From positions 30,127-94,126 of the forward strand of contig DATCKG010000054.1 in assembly GCA_036562385.1 (NCBI GenBank): a DNA stretch of 64,000 nt, in the 5' to 3' direction. The notes under the pieces were generated by a model. That model did no database searches. It saw nothing but the letters and a program-made list of their open reading frames with translations, and was not told the origin of the DNA. Shown here in pieces: positions 8,194 through 16,339 of the stretch. Source of the stretch: DATCKG01 sp036562385 (GTDB lineage Bacteria; Bacillota; Sulfobacillia; Symbiobacteriales; Symbiobacteriaceae). A program made the position numbers and the translations under genes. Every line of letters begins with the position of its first letter. The stretch's first letter is position 1.

Positions 8194-8532
8194 TTACACC
8201 AGCTCCAGGATCGCCATGGGGGCAGCGTCGCCCCTCCGAACGCCCGTCTTGATCACCCGGGTGTAGCCGCCGTTGCGGTCAGCATACCGCGGCGCGATGC
8301 TATCGAACAGCTTCTTCACCACAGACTCATCGTAGATGAAGGCGAGAGCCTGGCGCCGGGCATGCAGATCGCCCCGCTTGGCGAGGGTGATGTAATGCTC
8401 GGCGATGCTCTGGACCTCCCGGGCCTTTGCCTCGGTCGTCTCAATCCGCTCCTTATCGAACAGGGCGGTTACCAGGGACCGGAACAGGGCCTTGCGGGCC
8501 GAACTGTCGCGGCCAAGCTTCTGGTAGCCCAT
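8194..8532 (-). CDS. rplQ: 50S ribosomal protein L17
   Basis: L17 is a large-subunit protein near the exit tunnel. The 112-aa product has the family start GYQKLGRDSSARKALFRSL and the block ERIETTEAKAREV, ending in PMAILELV. It is the last ribosomal gene of the alpha operon, after rpoA, and a hairpin follows. Confidence 0.97.
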   Translation of the reverse strand: MGYQKLGRDSSARKALFRSLVTALFDKERIETTEAKAREVQSIAEHYITLAKRGDLHARRQALAFIYDESVVKKLFDSIAPRYADRNGGYTRVIKTGVRRGDAAPMAILELV

Positions 8533-8597
8533 GTGTACTCACCCCTATCGTGGGTAGGTAGAGTAGATGCGTAGCCTCAGCTACGACGCCGGCCTGC

Positions 8598-9545
8598 TCA
8601 GTCCTCGGACTTCCGCAGGCTCAGGCCGATAGCCGCCAGCTTTTGCTTGACTTCCTCCAGCGACTTCTTTCCGAGGTTCCGGACCTTGATCATCTCTTCA
8701 TCCGTCTTGGAGACGAGTTCGGCCACCGTGTTGATACCGGCCCGCTTCAGGCAGTTATAGGAGCGCACCGACAGATCCAGCTCTTCAATGGTCATCTCCA
8801 TCAGCTTGTTGCGGCTGTCGTCTTCCTTCTCCTGCATGACCTCGATGCTGTCTGCATCCTCGGTCAGCGAGATGAACAGCTCCAGATGCTCCTTGAGGAT
8901 CTTGGCCGCCCACGAGCACGCCTCATCGGGCCGGATGGTGCCGTTGGTCCAGACCTCGAGGGTCAGTCGGTCGTAGTTGGTCCGGTTGCCCACACGGGTA
9001 TGCTCGACGGTGTAGTTGACCCGCCGAATGGGACTGAAGATCGAGTCCACCGGGATGACACCGATAGGCATATCCGGCGTCTTGTTCTGCTCTGCGGGTA
9101 CATAGCCCCGTCCCTTGGCCACGGTAATCTCTGCCACCAGCCGGCCGCCCTTATCCAGGGTCGCGATGTGCAGATCCGGGTTGAGGATCTCCACATCGGG
9201 GTCCGTAATCAGATCGCCGGCCTTGACCTCCCCTTCCCCTTCGGCATCGATGCGGATGATCTTGGGCTCATCGCTATGTACCTTCAGGGAAAGCTGCTTG
9301 AGATTGAGGATGATGTCGGTGACGTCCTCCACGACGCCGGGCACAGTGGAAAACTCATGCAGAACGCCGTCGATCTTTACGGACGTGACTGCCGCACCCG
9401 GCAGGGATGACAGCAGGATGCGGCGCAGCGAGTTACCAAGGGTAATGCCGTAGCCGCGCTCGAGGGGTTCCACCACCAACTTTCCGTAGGTGTTGTCCTC
9501 GGACAGCTCGACGCATTCAATCTTGGGCTTTTCCATTCCGATCAT
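8598..9545 (-). CDS. rpoA: RNA polymerase alpha subunit
   Basis: Alpha dimerises to seed RNA polymerase assembly and its C-terminal domain contacts UP elements and activators. The N-terminal domain has VEPLERGYGITLGNSLRRIL and the C-terminal domain ends the chain with helix-hairpin-helix repeats (RAGINTVAELV, KVRNLGKKSLEEVK). The start at 9545 gives MIGMEKPKIECVE, which aligns with Bacillus MIEIEKPKIETVE and yields 315 aa; a TTG at 9563 would add six residues and is not favoured. The gene follows a 132-nt spacer after rpsD that carries a 5S rRNA-like sequence. Confidence 0.97.
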   Translation of the reverse strand: MIGMEKPKIECVELSEDNTYGKLVVEPLERGYGITLGNSLRRILLSSLPGAAVTSVKIDGVLHEFSTVPGVVEDVTDIILNLKQLSLKVHSDEPKIIRIDAEGEGEVKAGDLITDPDVEILNPDLHIATLDKGGRLVAEITVAKGRGYVPAEQNKTPDMPIGVIPVDSIFSPIRRVNYTVEHTRVGNRTNYDRLTLEVWTNGTIRPDEACSWAAKILKEHLELFISLTEDADSIEVMQEKEDDSRNKLMEMTIEELDLSVRSYNCLKRAGINTVAELVSKTDEEMIKVRNLGKKSLEEVKQKLAAIGLSLRKSED

Positions 9546-9565
9546 ATCTCGAAATACCCCCAATT

Positions 9566-9677
9566 CCCTGTCTCGCTAAAGAGAGCGCCCAACGCCGCGA
9601 TCATGCCCTCGCCCCTGAAATTGGTGCCGGGTTCGGCATGTTTCCGGCAATCGATGGCAGTATGCTGCGCCACAGGG
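9566..9677 (-). other. 5S rRNA-like element in the rpsD-rpoA spacer
   Basis: The spacer read on the coding (minus) strand is 112 nt between CCCTGT and ACAGGG, which can pair as a closing stem. Counting from the first C, bases 29-34 pair with 48-53 (TGCCGG with CCGGCA) and enclose a 13-nt loop at 35-47. Loop bases 38-47 read CATGCCGAAC, identical to E. coli 5S rRNA at the same numbers. The 5' end CTGTGGCGCAGC also resembles a 5S 5' end, and AGCGAGACAGGG near the 3' end resembles the 5S 3' region. The AAGUUAAG loop-B strand and a clear helix IV are missing. It is either a decayed 5S copy or a 5S mimic acting in cis; function is inferred only. Confidence 0.5.
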
Positions 9678-10301
9678 TTACCGTGAGTAGAGCTCGACGA
9701 TGAGCTGCTCCTGGACAGGGGCATCAATCTCGTCCCGGGTGGGCAGGCGGAGCACCGTACCCCGCAGGTTCTCGTAATCCACGCTGAGGTAGGCGGGAAC
9801 CGCACGGGTACGGTTGGCCACCACTTCCCTGATCCGCTTGTGATCCCGCGAGCCTTCCCGTACGGCAATCACGTCGCCCTCCCGGACGAGATAGGAAGGA
9901 ATGTTGACCTTTCGGCCGTTGACCTCGATATGAGAATGCTTCACGATCTGCCGGGCCTCCGCACGGCTGGCCGCGAAGCCCATCCGGTAGACGATGTTAT
10001 CCAAACGACGCTCCAGCAGCTGGAGCAGGATCTCGCCAGTGACACCCCGCTTGCGGGCTGCCTTCTCAAAGTACCGCCGGAACTGCCGCTCCTGTACTCC
10101 ATAGAAACGGCGAGCCTTCTGCTTCTCCCGGAGCTGAAGGCCGTATTCCGACATCTTCCGCCGCACAGCGCCGTGCTGGCCGGGCGGAGTCCCCCGCTTG
10201 ACCAGGGGGCACTTGTCGGAGTAGCACTTGTCTCCCTTCAGATACAGCTTCACGCCTTCCCGGCGGCAAAGCCGGCAAACCGGTCCGGTATAACGCGACA
10301 T
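9678..10301 (-). CDS. rpsD: 30S ribosomal protein S4 (zinc-binding form)
   Basis: S4 is a primary 16S-binding assembly protein and, in many bacteria, the translational repressor of the alpha operon. The 207-aa product contains the zinc motif CRLC followed by CYSDKC near the N-terminus (Cys 9, 12, 26 and 31) and a C-terminal S4 domain (RRLDNIVYRMGFAASRAEARQ). It sits between rpsK and rpoA as in the classical alpha operon. The stop codon is immediately followed by the 5S-like spacer. Confidence 0.97.
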   Translation of the reverse strand: MSRYTGPVCRLCRREGVKLYLKGDKCYSDKCPLVKRGTPPGQHGAVRRKMSEYGLQLREKQKARRFYGVQERQFRRYFEKAARKRGVTGEILLQLLERRLDNIVYRMGFAASRAEARQIVKHSHIEVNGRKVNIPSYLVREGDVIAVREGSRDHKRIREVVANRTRAVPAYLSVDYENLRGTVLRLPTRDEIDAPVQEQLIVELYSR

Positions 10302-10324
10302 TTGTTACTGCTCCCCTCCTCTTC

Positions 10325-10714
10325 TTATACCCGGCGCCGCTTCGGCGGGCGGCATCCGTTGTGCGGGATGGGGGTCACGTCCTTGATGGTGGTGACCTCA
10401 AGACCGGCAGCCTGCAGCTGGCGAATCGCAGCCTCCCGGCCGGCACCCGGGCCCTTTACACGGACCTCCACCTCACGCATGCCGTGTTCCATGGCGGCCT
10501 TGGCCGCGGCCTCAGCAGCCATCTGAGCCGCAAAGGGAGTCGACTTCCGGGAGCCCTTGAAACCCTGGGAACCGGCTGTCGCCCAGGCGATGGTGTTGCC
10601 GCTCATATCGGTGATGGTAACGATTGTATTGTTAAACGTGGAACGGATATGGGCAACGCCTTTGTCGACGTTCTTCCGCTCCCTGCGCTTGACGCGTACA
10701 GCCCGCTTCGCCAT
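10325..10714 (-). CDS. rpsK: 30S ribosomal protein S11
   Basis: S11 lies on the platform of the small subunit close to the Shine-Dalgarno helix. The 129-aa product has AHIRSTFNNTIVTITDMSG and the C-terminal DVTPIPHNGCRPPKRRRV, both diagnostic. It lies 16 nt after rpsM and 23 nt before rpsD. Confidence 0.98.
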   Translation of the reverse strand: MAKRAVRVKRRERKNVDKGVAHIRSTFNNTIVTITDMSGNTIAWATAGSQGFKGSRKSTPFAAQMAAEAAAKAAMEHGMREVEVRVKGPGAGREAAIRQLQAAGLEVTTIKDVTPIPHNGCRPPKRRRV

Positions 10715-10730
10715 TCAGACGTGCCCCTCC

Positions 10731-11111
10731 TTACTTCTTGGCTGCCTTCTTCTTGCCCGCAACGGTCCGCCGCGGACCCTTCCGGGTGCGGGCATTGGTC
10801 TTGGTACGCTGGCCCCGGACCGGCAGACCCCGGCGATGCCGCAGACCGCGATAACAGCCGATTTCAATCAGCCGCTTGATGTTGAGCTGAACCTCCCGCT
10901 GGAGGTCGCCTTCCACCTTGTACTCCCGGTCGATGATCTCACGCAGACGAGCAATCTCATCTTCGGTGAGGTCGCGCACGCGGGTATCCGGATTGATGCC
11001 GGTCTTCTTCAGAATCTCGCGCGAAAGGGACCAGCCGATGCCGTAAATATACGGCAAAGCAGCCTCTATACGCTTGTCACGGGGCAGGTCGACACCTGCG
11101 ATACGTGCCAT
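10731..11111 (-). CDS. rpsM: 30S ribosomal protein S13
   Basis: S13 bridges the small-subunit head to 23S helix 38 and contacts tRNA. The 126-aa product starts MARIAGVDLPRDKRIEAAL and has the GLRHRRGLPVRGQRTKTNART block; the tail is lysine rich (KKKAAKK). GAGGAGGG stands about 12 nt before the ATG. A 266-nt spacer separates it from rpmJ, which is long for this operon. Confidence 0.97.
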   Translation of the reverse strand: MARIAGVDLPRDKRIEAALPYIYGIGWSLSREILKKTGINPDTRVRDLTEDEIARLREIIDREYKVEGDLQREVQLNIKRLIEIGCYRGLRHRRGLPVRGQRTKTNARTRKGPRRTVAGKKKAAKK

Positions 11112-11377
11112 GCCTCAGTAATACCCTCCTCACAGGCGCTTCCAGAGTCAAAAGTGGCAGTCGCACGACCCGTCCCGCCCGCGGTGTCGAGGAAAAGTTG
11201 CCGAGGGAAGAGGGGCCTCTGACAACTCAGCCGCGTTCCTGTCCACCGAGTACGGGTTCCAGCGACGGTTTTTGCACGCCTCCCGGCAGTGTCCGCCGCC
11301 TCGAGCCCATGCAGGAAAGCCGGTACTCCCCACGGAGAAAGGAGGCCGGCGGAAAATCGCTTCACATTTTGGTAAAC

Positions 11378-11491
11378 CTAGCCCTGCCGCTGCTTGTGCT
11401 TGGGGTTTTCGCAAATGACCCGCACAGTGCCGTGCCGCTTGATGACCTTGCACTTTTCGCACATGGGCTTGACAGACGGCCGAACCTTCAT
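11378..11491 (-). CDS. rpmJ: 50S ribosomal protein L36
   Basis: This 37-aa gene encodes L36, the smallest large-subunit protein. The translation starts MKVRPSVKPMCEKCKVIKR and carries the zinc ribbon C-x2-C-x12-C-x4-H. GAGGAGG lies seven bases before the ATG. It sits between infA and rpsM, the canonical place. Confidence 0.97.
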   Translation of the reverse strand: MKVRPSVKPMCEKCKVIKRHGTVRVICENPKHKQRQG

Positions 11492-11655
11492 GATCCGCCC
11501 TCCTCTCCACGCGCCCGCGACCGCTTATGGACACGGGACGTCTTCTGAGTCGTGCTGTATGGTAAAAGGCACGAAAGGGCAAACAGACCACCTAGCGTCC
11601 GGAAATCCGGCCGCCTGCCATCGCAGAGTGGTCCGTTCACCGACCGCTCCTGGGA

Positions 11656-11874
11656 TTACTTGAAACGGTAGACGATGCGACCCCTCGTGAGGTCGTAGGG
11701 CGAAAGCTCCACGGTCACACGGTCGCCCGGCAGAATCCGGATGAAGTTCATGCGAATTTTCCCGGAGACGTGGGCCAGGACCTTGTGACCGTTGGCCAAC
11801 TCCACCCGAAACATGGCGTTGGGCAGAGGCTCGATCACCTTGCCTTCGACCTCAATCACGTCTTCCTTGGGCAT
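11656..11874 (-). CDS. infA: Translation initiation factor IF-1
   Basis: IF-1 is a single OB-fold protein that occupies the ribosomal A site during initiation. The 72-aa product MPKEDVIEVEGKVIE...LSPYDLTRGRIVYRFK is full length and typical. It follows the KOW-domain gene by nine bases and precedes rpmJ. Confidence 0.98.
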   Translation of the reverse strand: MPKEDVIEVEGKVIEPLPNAMFRVELANGHKVLAHVSGKIRMNFIRILPGDRVTVELSPYDLTRGRIVYRFK

Positions 11875-11883
11875 ACGTCCGAC

Positions 11884-12174
11884 CTATCCCTCCTTCTCTG
11901 CTTGGGATTGCCAGGCTTCCAGCGCCTTCATGACCTCTTCATCGGAGACCCTGTCGCCTCGCTCAAGCCGGAGAGCTAGATCTCCCTCTACCCAGCCGAG
12001 CACCTCCAGGTGCCGCCGGTTCTTCGGCTTCGGCCGGCTCACAGGCCGCCGGCGGCCGTTGGCGACCGCTACTCGCCGTTCGTCCACCTGTCGCAGGACG
12101 ACGTAATACGTCCCCTGATCGCGTCCAGCCAGGGAACGGACGATAGTTCCTGGCTTTATACCAGGTTGGTCCAC
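11884..12174 (-). CDS. KOW-domain RNA-binding protein (L14e/L27e-like)
   Basis: This 96-aa basic protein begins with a KOW/SH3-like barrel (KPGTIVRSLAGRDQGTYYVVL, residues 7-27), a motif of ribosome-associated proteins such as eukaryotic L14e and L27e. Such genes often lie between map and infA in Firmicutes; function is not established. It uses a GTG start at 12174 with GGAGGTG about nine bases upstream. The C-terminal third is acidic (GDRVSDEEVMKALEAW). A ribosome or RNA association is likely from family and context. Confidence 0.85.
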   Translation of the reverse strand: MDQPGIKPGTIVRSLAGRDQGTYYVVLRQVDERRVAVANGRRRPVSRPKPKNRRHLEVLGWVEGDLALRLERGDRVSDEEVMKALEAWQSQAEKEG

Positions 12175-12231
12175 CCAGGCGCACCTCCGCCGGCAAGATT
12201 ACGTGTGTCCGCACCAATGCTCAATAGCTTT

Positions 12232-12237
12232 ATTATA
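12232..12237 (-). promoter_or_regulatory. Possible internal promoter before the KOW gene and infA
   Basis: TATAAT preceded by TGG (an extended -10) lies in the 87-nt gap after map. No good -35 box is present. It could give extra transcription of infA, rpmJ, rpsM, rpsK, rpsD and rpoA. Confidence 0.45.
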
Positions 12238-12261
12238 CCACAACATCGGATCCGTTAAACC

Positions 12262-13008
12262 TCAGGGTTTGGTGAGAATGACCGGTCCATCCTCTGTGAT
12301 GGCAACGGTGTGTTCGAAGTGGGCCGAGTACTTGCCGTCAGCGGTCACCACCGTCCACTGGTTGGGCAGGGTCCGCACCTTCCAGGTTCCGGCGTTGACC
12401 ATCGGTTCGATGGCCAGGACCATCCCCGGACGCAGCACCAGCCCGGTGCCCGGGGAGCCGTAATTGGGGACCTGCGGATCCTCGTGCATCCTGGTGCCCA
12501 CCCCATGGCCCACGAAGTCCCTGACCACGCTGAAGCCATGGGATTCGACGTAGGACTGCACCGCATGGCCAATGTCCCCTAGCCGCCTGCCAGGATAGCA
12601 CTGTTCGATACCCTTTTCAAGGGCGGTCCGCGTCACCTCCAGCAGCCGCCGAACCTCCGGATCCACCTCGCCCACCGGATGGGTGTAAGCGGAGTCACCC
12701 ACGTAACCCTTGTAGGTAACGCCGATGTCGATGGAGATGATATCCCCTTCCCGAAGCTTGCGCTTGCCGGGGATGCCGTGGACGACCTCTTCGTTCACTG
12801 AGGCGCAGATCGATGCCGGGAAGCCTTGATAGCCCTTAAATGTCGGAATGGCACCGGCCTTGCGAATGAGCGACTCCGCCAGGGCGTCCAGCTCTTCGGT
12901 GGTGACCCCCGGCGCCACCGCCTTCGCGAGCTCCTGGTGCACATTCCAGACAATGCGGCCGGCTTCCTTCATGATCTCGATCTCCCGGGGAGACTTGAGA
13001 ATGATCAT
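12262..13008 (-). CDS. map: Methionine aminopeptidase, type I
   Basis: Map removes the initiator methionine from nascent proteins. The 248-aa product has all five metal ligands in the expected motifs: SIDIGVTYKGYVGDSAYT (two Asp), GHGVGTRMHEDP (His), VLAIEPMV (Glu) and TVAITEDG (Glu). It begins one base after the adk stop, so the two are translationally coupled in the secY-adk-map arrangement. Confidence 0.97.
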   Translation of the reverse strand: MIILKSPREIEIMKEAGRIVWNVHQELAKAVAPGVTTEELDALAESLIRKAGAIPTFKGYQGFPASICASVNEEVVHGIPGKRKLREGDIISIDIGVTYKGYVGDSAYTHPVGEVDPEVRRLLEVTRTALEKGIEQCYPGRRLGDIGHAVQSYVESHGFSVVRDFVGHGVGTRMHEDPQVPNYGSPGTGLVLRPGMVLAIEPMVNAGTWKVRTLPNQWTVVTADGKYSAHFEHTVAITEDGPVILTKP

Positions 13009-13009
13009 T

Positions 13010-13657
13010 TCAGCCGTTCGTCACCGCTCTCTTGATGGCCGCTGTGACGGCCTCCAGGGGCTGGTCGCCGTTGACGGAGCGCAGCAGGCCCCGCTTCCGG
13101 TAATACTCCAGCACCGGAGCCGTCTTGGTGTGATACTCCTGTAGCCGCACACGCACCTTTTCGGCGGTGTCGTCACTCCGCTGGTAAAGCTCACCGCCGC
13201 ACTTGCTGCATACACCCTCTGTCTCCGGGGGATTGAAGCGCACATGGAACGTGGCGCCACACCGGCGGCAGACCCGCCGTCCCTCGGCCCGTTCCACCAG
13301 CAGGGCGTCCGGAACCTCGATGTTGATCACCCCGTCCAGCGGGAGATCCAGTTCCTGCAGCATCGCGTCCAGCGCCGCTGCCTGCTCCGAGGTGCGGGGA
13401 TATCCGTCCAGAAGGAAGCCCCGACGGCAGTCCGGCTGGGCCAGACGCTCCTTGACCATCTGGTTGGTCACGTCGTCCGGCACGTACTTGCCCGCGTCCA
13501 CATACTCCTTGGCCAGCTTCCCCAGGGGAGTGCCCTGGCTCATGTGAGCCCGGAAGATGTCGCCGGTGGAGATGTGCGGGATCTGCTCCTGCTCCGCCAG
13601 CAGTGCCGCCTGGGTTCCCTTGCCGGCGCCGGGAGGTCCCATGAGGATAATATGCAT
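13010..13657 (-). CDS. adk: Adenylate kinase (zinc-LID type)
   Basis: Adk interconverts ATP, AMP and ADP. The 215-aa product has the P-loop GPPGAGKGTQAALLA at the N-terminus, the DGYPRT motif, and a LID domain with CRRC and CSKC spaced 16 residues apart, the Cys4 zinc site of Gram-positive enzymes. GGGGGTTG stands before the ATG. It follows secY after 98 nt and is coupled to map. Confidence 0.98.
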   Translation of the reverse strand: MHIILMGPPGAGKGTQAALLAEQEQIPHISTGDIFRAHMSQGTPLGKLAKEYVDAGKYVPDDVTNQMVKERLAQPDCRRGFLLDGYPRTSEQAAALDAMLQELDLPLDGVINIEVPDALLVERAEGRRVCRRCGATFHVRFNPPETEGVCSKCGGELYQRSDDTAEKVRVRLQEYHTKTAPVLEYYRKRGLLRSVNGDQPLEAVTAAIKRAVTNG

Positions 13658-13700
13658 CCTTCAACCCCCTTTCCAATGCAATCCAGTCCGGGCCATTCCG

Positions 13701-13736
13701 GAGGACCGGCCATCCCCGAGGGGAATTCCGGTCCTC
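13701..13736 (-). repeat. Hairpin in the secY-adk spacer
   Basis: GAGGACCGG and CCGGTCCTC form a nine-base stem enclosing a smaller CCCC/GGGG stem. There is no T-tract, so it is more likely an mRNA stability or processing structure than a terminator. Confidence 0.45.
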
Positions 13737-13755
13737 TGAATCGCCCTTGTTCCCA

Positions 13756-15030
13756 TCAAGTCCGCATGAAGCCCTGGTAATGCCGGATCACCAGTTGGGC
13801 CTCCAGCTGGTTGGCTGTCTCGATCGCCACGCCGACCACGATCAGCAGCGCGGTACCGCCCAGGTACGCCTCCCGGACGCCGGTCAGGTTGATAATCACG
13901 ATCGGCGCCACCGTCAGCGACGCCAGGAACAGGGACCCGACCACCGTCAACCGATTGGAGACGCGGGCCAGAAATTCGGCGGTGGGCTTGCCGGGCCGGT
14001 AGCCCGGGATAAACCCGCCGTTTTTCTTCATGTTTTCCGCAACCTCATCGGGGTTAAACGTGACAGCCGTGTAGAAGAACGTGAAGAAGATGATGAACAC
14101 AAAGTTCAACATCCAGAACCACACGGTCCCCGAATGGAGGTACGTCAGGATGAACCGCGCCACTGCATTGTGGGGAAAGTACGTGGCGATGGTGAAAGGC
14201 AGGTACAGCAGCGACTGCGCGAAGATGACCGGAATGACGCCGGCCTGGTTGATCTTGATCGGCAGGAACGTCCGCTGTCCGCCGTAAATCCGCCGCCCGA
14301 CCACCCGTTTGGTGTACTCCACCGGGATCTTCCGCACCGCCTCGGTCACCAGGACCACCAGGGCCACCAGGGCCACGGCGATGACCGCGACCAGCGCCAC
14401 CTGGAACCAGGACAGGTCCCCGGTTTTCAGGAGGTCAAACATGCTCCCCAGGGCCTTGGGAATCCGCGAGACGATGCCGGCAAAGATGATCAGCGAAATG
14501 CCATTGCCGATGCCCTTTTCCGTGATCATCTCGCCGATCCACATCAGGAGGACCGAACCGGCGGTCAAGCTGATCAGGACCACGGCGAAGTTCGCCCAGC
14601 TGTCCCCCAGCAAGGCATGATTGTTCTTCAGGTAAAGCCCGATGCCAAAGGCCTGAACCAGGGCGAGGAGGACGGTGCCGTACCGGGTGTATTGCTGCAG
14701 CTTCTTGCGCCCCTCCAACCCTTCCCTGCGCCACTCCTCCCATTTCGGGATCACGACGGTGAGGAGCTGCACGATAATGGAAGAGTTGATGTAAGGGGTC
14801 ACGTTGAGTGCGAAGAGGGCCAGACGGGCAAATGCGCCACCGGAGAAAAGATCCACCAGTCCCAGGAGGCCGCCCTGCGTCAGAAGCCGCGCGACCACAT
14901 CCGGGTCGGCGCCCGGGACCGGGACATTTGCGCCAATCCGAAGAACGGCCAGCATTAGCGCGGTGAAGATGAGCCGCTTCCTCAATCCGGGTAGGCGCAG
15001 CGACGTGCGCACCGTCTCCAGTAATGCCAT
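13756..15030 (-). CDS. secY: Protein translocase subunit SecY
   Basis: SecY forms the protein-conducting channel of the general secretion pathway. The 424-aa product has about ten hydrophobic segments, the plug-region N-terminus (LRKRLIFTALML), FSGGAFARLALFALNVTPYINSS and the conserved cytoplasmic loop near PEYTKRVVGRRIYGG-like residues, ending LEAQLVIRHYQGFMR. It lies between rplO and adk as in the spc operon. Its partner secE is also in the window. Confidence 0.97.
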   Translation of the reverse strand: MALLETVRTSLRLPGLRKRLIFTALMLAVLRIGANVPVPGADPDVVARLLTQGGLLGLVDLFSGGAFARLALFALNVTPYINSSIIVQLLTVVIPKWEEWRREGLEGRKKLQQYTRYGTVLLALVQAFGIGLYLKNNHALLGDSWANFAVVLISLTAGSVLLMWIGEMITEKGIGNGISLIIFAGIVSRIPKALGSMFDLLKTGDLSWFQVALVAVIAVALVALVVLVTEAVRKIPVEYTKRVVGRRIYGGQRTFLPIKINQAGVIPVIFAQSLLYLPFTIATYFPHNAVARFILTYLHSGTVWFWMLNFVFIIFFTFFYTAVTFNPDEVAENMKKNGGFIPGYRPGKPTAEFLARVSNRLTVVGSLFLASLTVAPIVIINLTGVREAYLGGTALLIVVGVAIETANQLEAQLVIRHYQGFMRT

Positions 15031-15035
15031 GGGGG

Positions 15036-15503
15036 TTATTTCACCTCTTCGGTGGCTTCTCCGATGACCTCCACTTTGCCGCCGGCCGCTTCGATCTTGG
15101 CCCGGGCCGATTCGCTGACCCGATGGACCCGCACCGTAAGCGGCTTCGTAATCTCACCGGTGCCCAGAAGCTTCACGCCCTTGAGGGCGCCCTTGCAGAC
15201 TCGGGTCTCCTCCAGCAGTTCAGGGGTCACTACGGTACCCGCTTCAAACCGCTCCAGATCCTCCACGTTCACCACGTTGTAGCGAACCCGGAAAGGAGCA
15301 TTCGTGAAGCCCCGCTTGGGCAGACGCCGGGTCAGAGGGGTCTGACCGCCTTCAAAGCCCGGCCGCACGCCGCCGCCTGAACGGGCGTTCTGACCCTTGT
15401 GGCCCCTCCCTGAGGTCTTGCCCAGGCCGGAGCCGACGCCGCGACCGACACGCTTCCGCGCGTGGCGGGCGCCCGGGTTTGGGGCAAGATCATGCAGCAT
15501 CAT
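15036..15503 (-). CDS. rplO: 50S ribosomal protein L15
   Basis: L15 is a late-assembly large-subunit protein with a long extended N-terminus. From the ATG at 15503 the product is 155 aa: MMLHDLAPNPGARHARKRVG then GKTSGRGHKGQNARSGGG. GAGGTGA is eight bases upstream of this ATG; a start four codons earlier is not supported. It ends five bases before secY. Confidence 0.96.
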   Translation of the reverse strand: MMLHDLAPNPGARHARKRVGRGVGSGLGKTSGRGHKGQNARSGGGVRPGFEGGQTPLTRRLPKRGFTNAPFRVRYNVVNVEDLERFEAGTVVTPELLEETRVCKGALKGVKLLGTGEITKPLTVRVHRVSESARAKIEAAGGKVEVIGEATEEVK

Positions 15504-15620
15504 CTCTGTCTTCACCTCGATTTCATCTACAGGCTGAAGGAGCGCCGGGCCACCGGTCTTCCCGGCGCCGCCTCTCCCGAAGAGAGAGTCCCCGGAGGTC
15601 CCAGGGGATCCTGTCTTGCC

Positions 15621-15809
15621 TTAGACCTCTTTTACCTCCACAAGGTGGGCCACCTTGGCGATCATCCCACGGATGGCGGGATTGTCAGGCTTCTCCACGG
15701 TTTGGTTGGTCTTCCGCAGACCCAGGGCCTTGCAGGTGGCAATCTGTTTCCTATTCTTGCCCGCCAGGCCCCGCTTCAGTGTAATGAGCAGCTTTTCAGC
15801 CACGTCCAT
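15621..15809 (-). CDS. rpmD: 50S ribosomal protein L30
   Basis: The 62-aa product has the L30 core LLITLKRGLAGKNRKQIAT and ALGLRKTNQTV, ending in IAKVAHLVEVKEV. It lies eight bases after rpsE, with GGGGGGAG before its ATG. A 117-nt spacer with a small TTCG-type hairpin separates it from rplO. Confidence 0.96.
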   Translation of the reverse strand: MDVAEKLLITLKRGLAGKNRKQIATCKALGLRKTNQTVEKPDNPAIRGMIAKVAHLVEVKEV

Positions 15810-15817
15810 CTCCCCCC

Positions 15818-16318
15818 TTAACCGAGGATCTGCTCGACGGGCTTGCCCCGCAGCTGTGCCACTTCCTCAGGGCTCCGCAGCTGCTTGAGGCCTTCGAGGG
15901 TGGCCCAGACTTGGTTGGCGGCGTTGTTGGAGCCAAGGCTCTTCGTGAGGATGTCCCGAATGCCCGCGGCCTCCACCACCGCACGGACAGCACCGCCGGC
16001 GATCACGCCGGTACCCGGGGAGGCGGGCTTCAGCAGCACCTTCGCGGCGCCCCACTCGCCGATCACTTCATGGGGAATGGTGCCGTTCATCAGCGGAATC
16101 TGGATCATCGACTTCTTGGCATCCTCGGCGCCCTTGCGCACAGCCTCGGGAATCTCAGCGGCCTTACCCAGGCCCGCGCCCACACGGCCCTGGCCGTCGC
16201 CCACGACCACCACGGCGGAAAAGCTCATCCGCCGGCCGCCCTTCACGGTCTTGGCTACCCGGCGCAGGTCCACCATTTTCTCCCTCAGTTCAACTTGGTT
16301 GCTCTCGTTACGCGCCAC
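15818..16318 (-). CDS. rpsE: 30S ribosomal protein S5
   Basis: S5 helps shape the mRNA entry channel and decoding accuracy. The 166-aa product has FSAVVVVGDGQGRVGAGLGKA (KH-like domain) and the C-terminal TGVIAGGAVRAVVEAAGI. It starts with GTG at 16318 behind GGGAGGGAAGG. Position between rplR and rpmD is canonical. Confidence 0.97.
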   Translation of the reverse strand: MARNESNQVELREKMVDLRRVAKTVKGGRRMSFSAVVVVGDGQGRVGAGLGKAAEIPEAVRKGAEDAKKSMIQIPLMNGTIPHEVIGEWGAAKVLLKPASPGTGVIAGGAVRAVVEAAGIRDILTKSLGSNNAANQVWATLEGLKQLRSPEEVAQLRGKPVEQILG

Positions 16319-16339
16319 GCATCCTTCCCTCCCTCGACG

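Noticed and set aside
11066..11365. 99-codon minus-strand frame overlapping the start of rpsM
   Set aside because: It reads into rpsM out of frame, lacks a ribosome binding site and has antisense-like composition.
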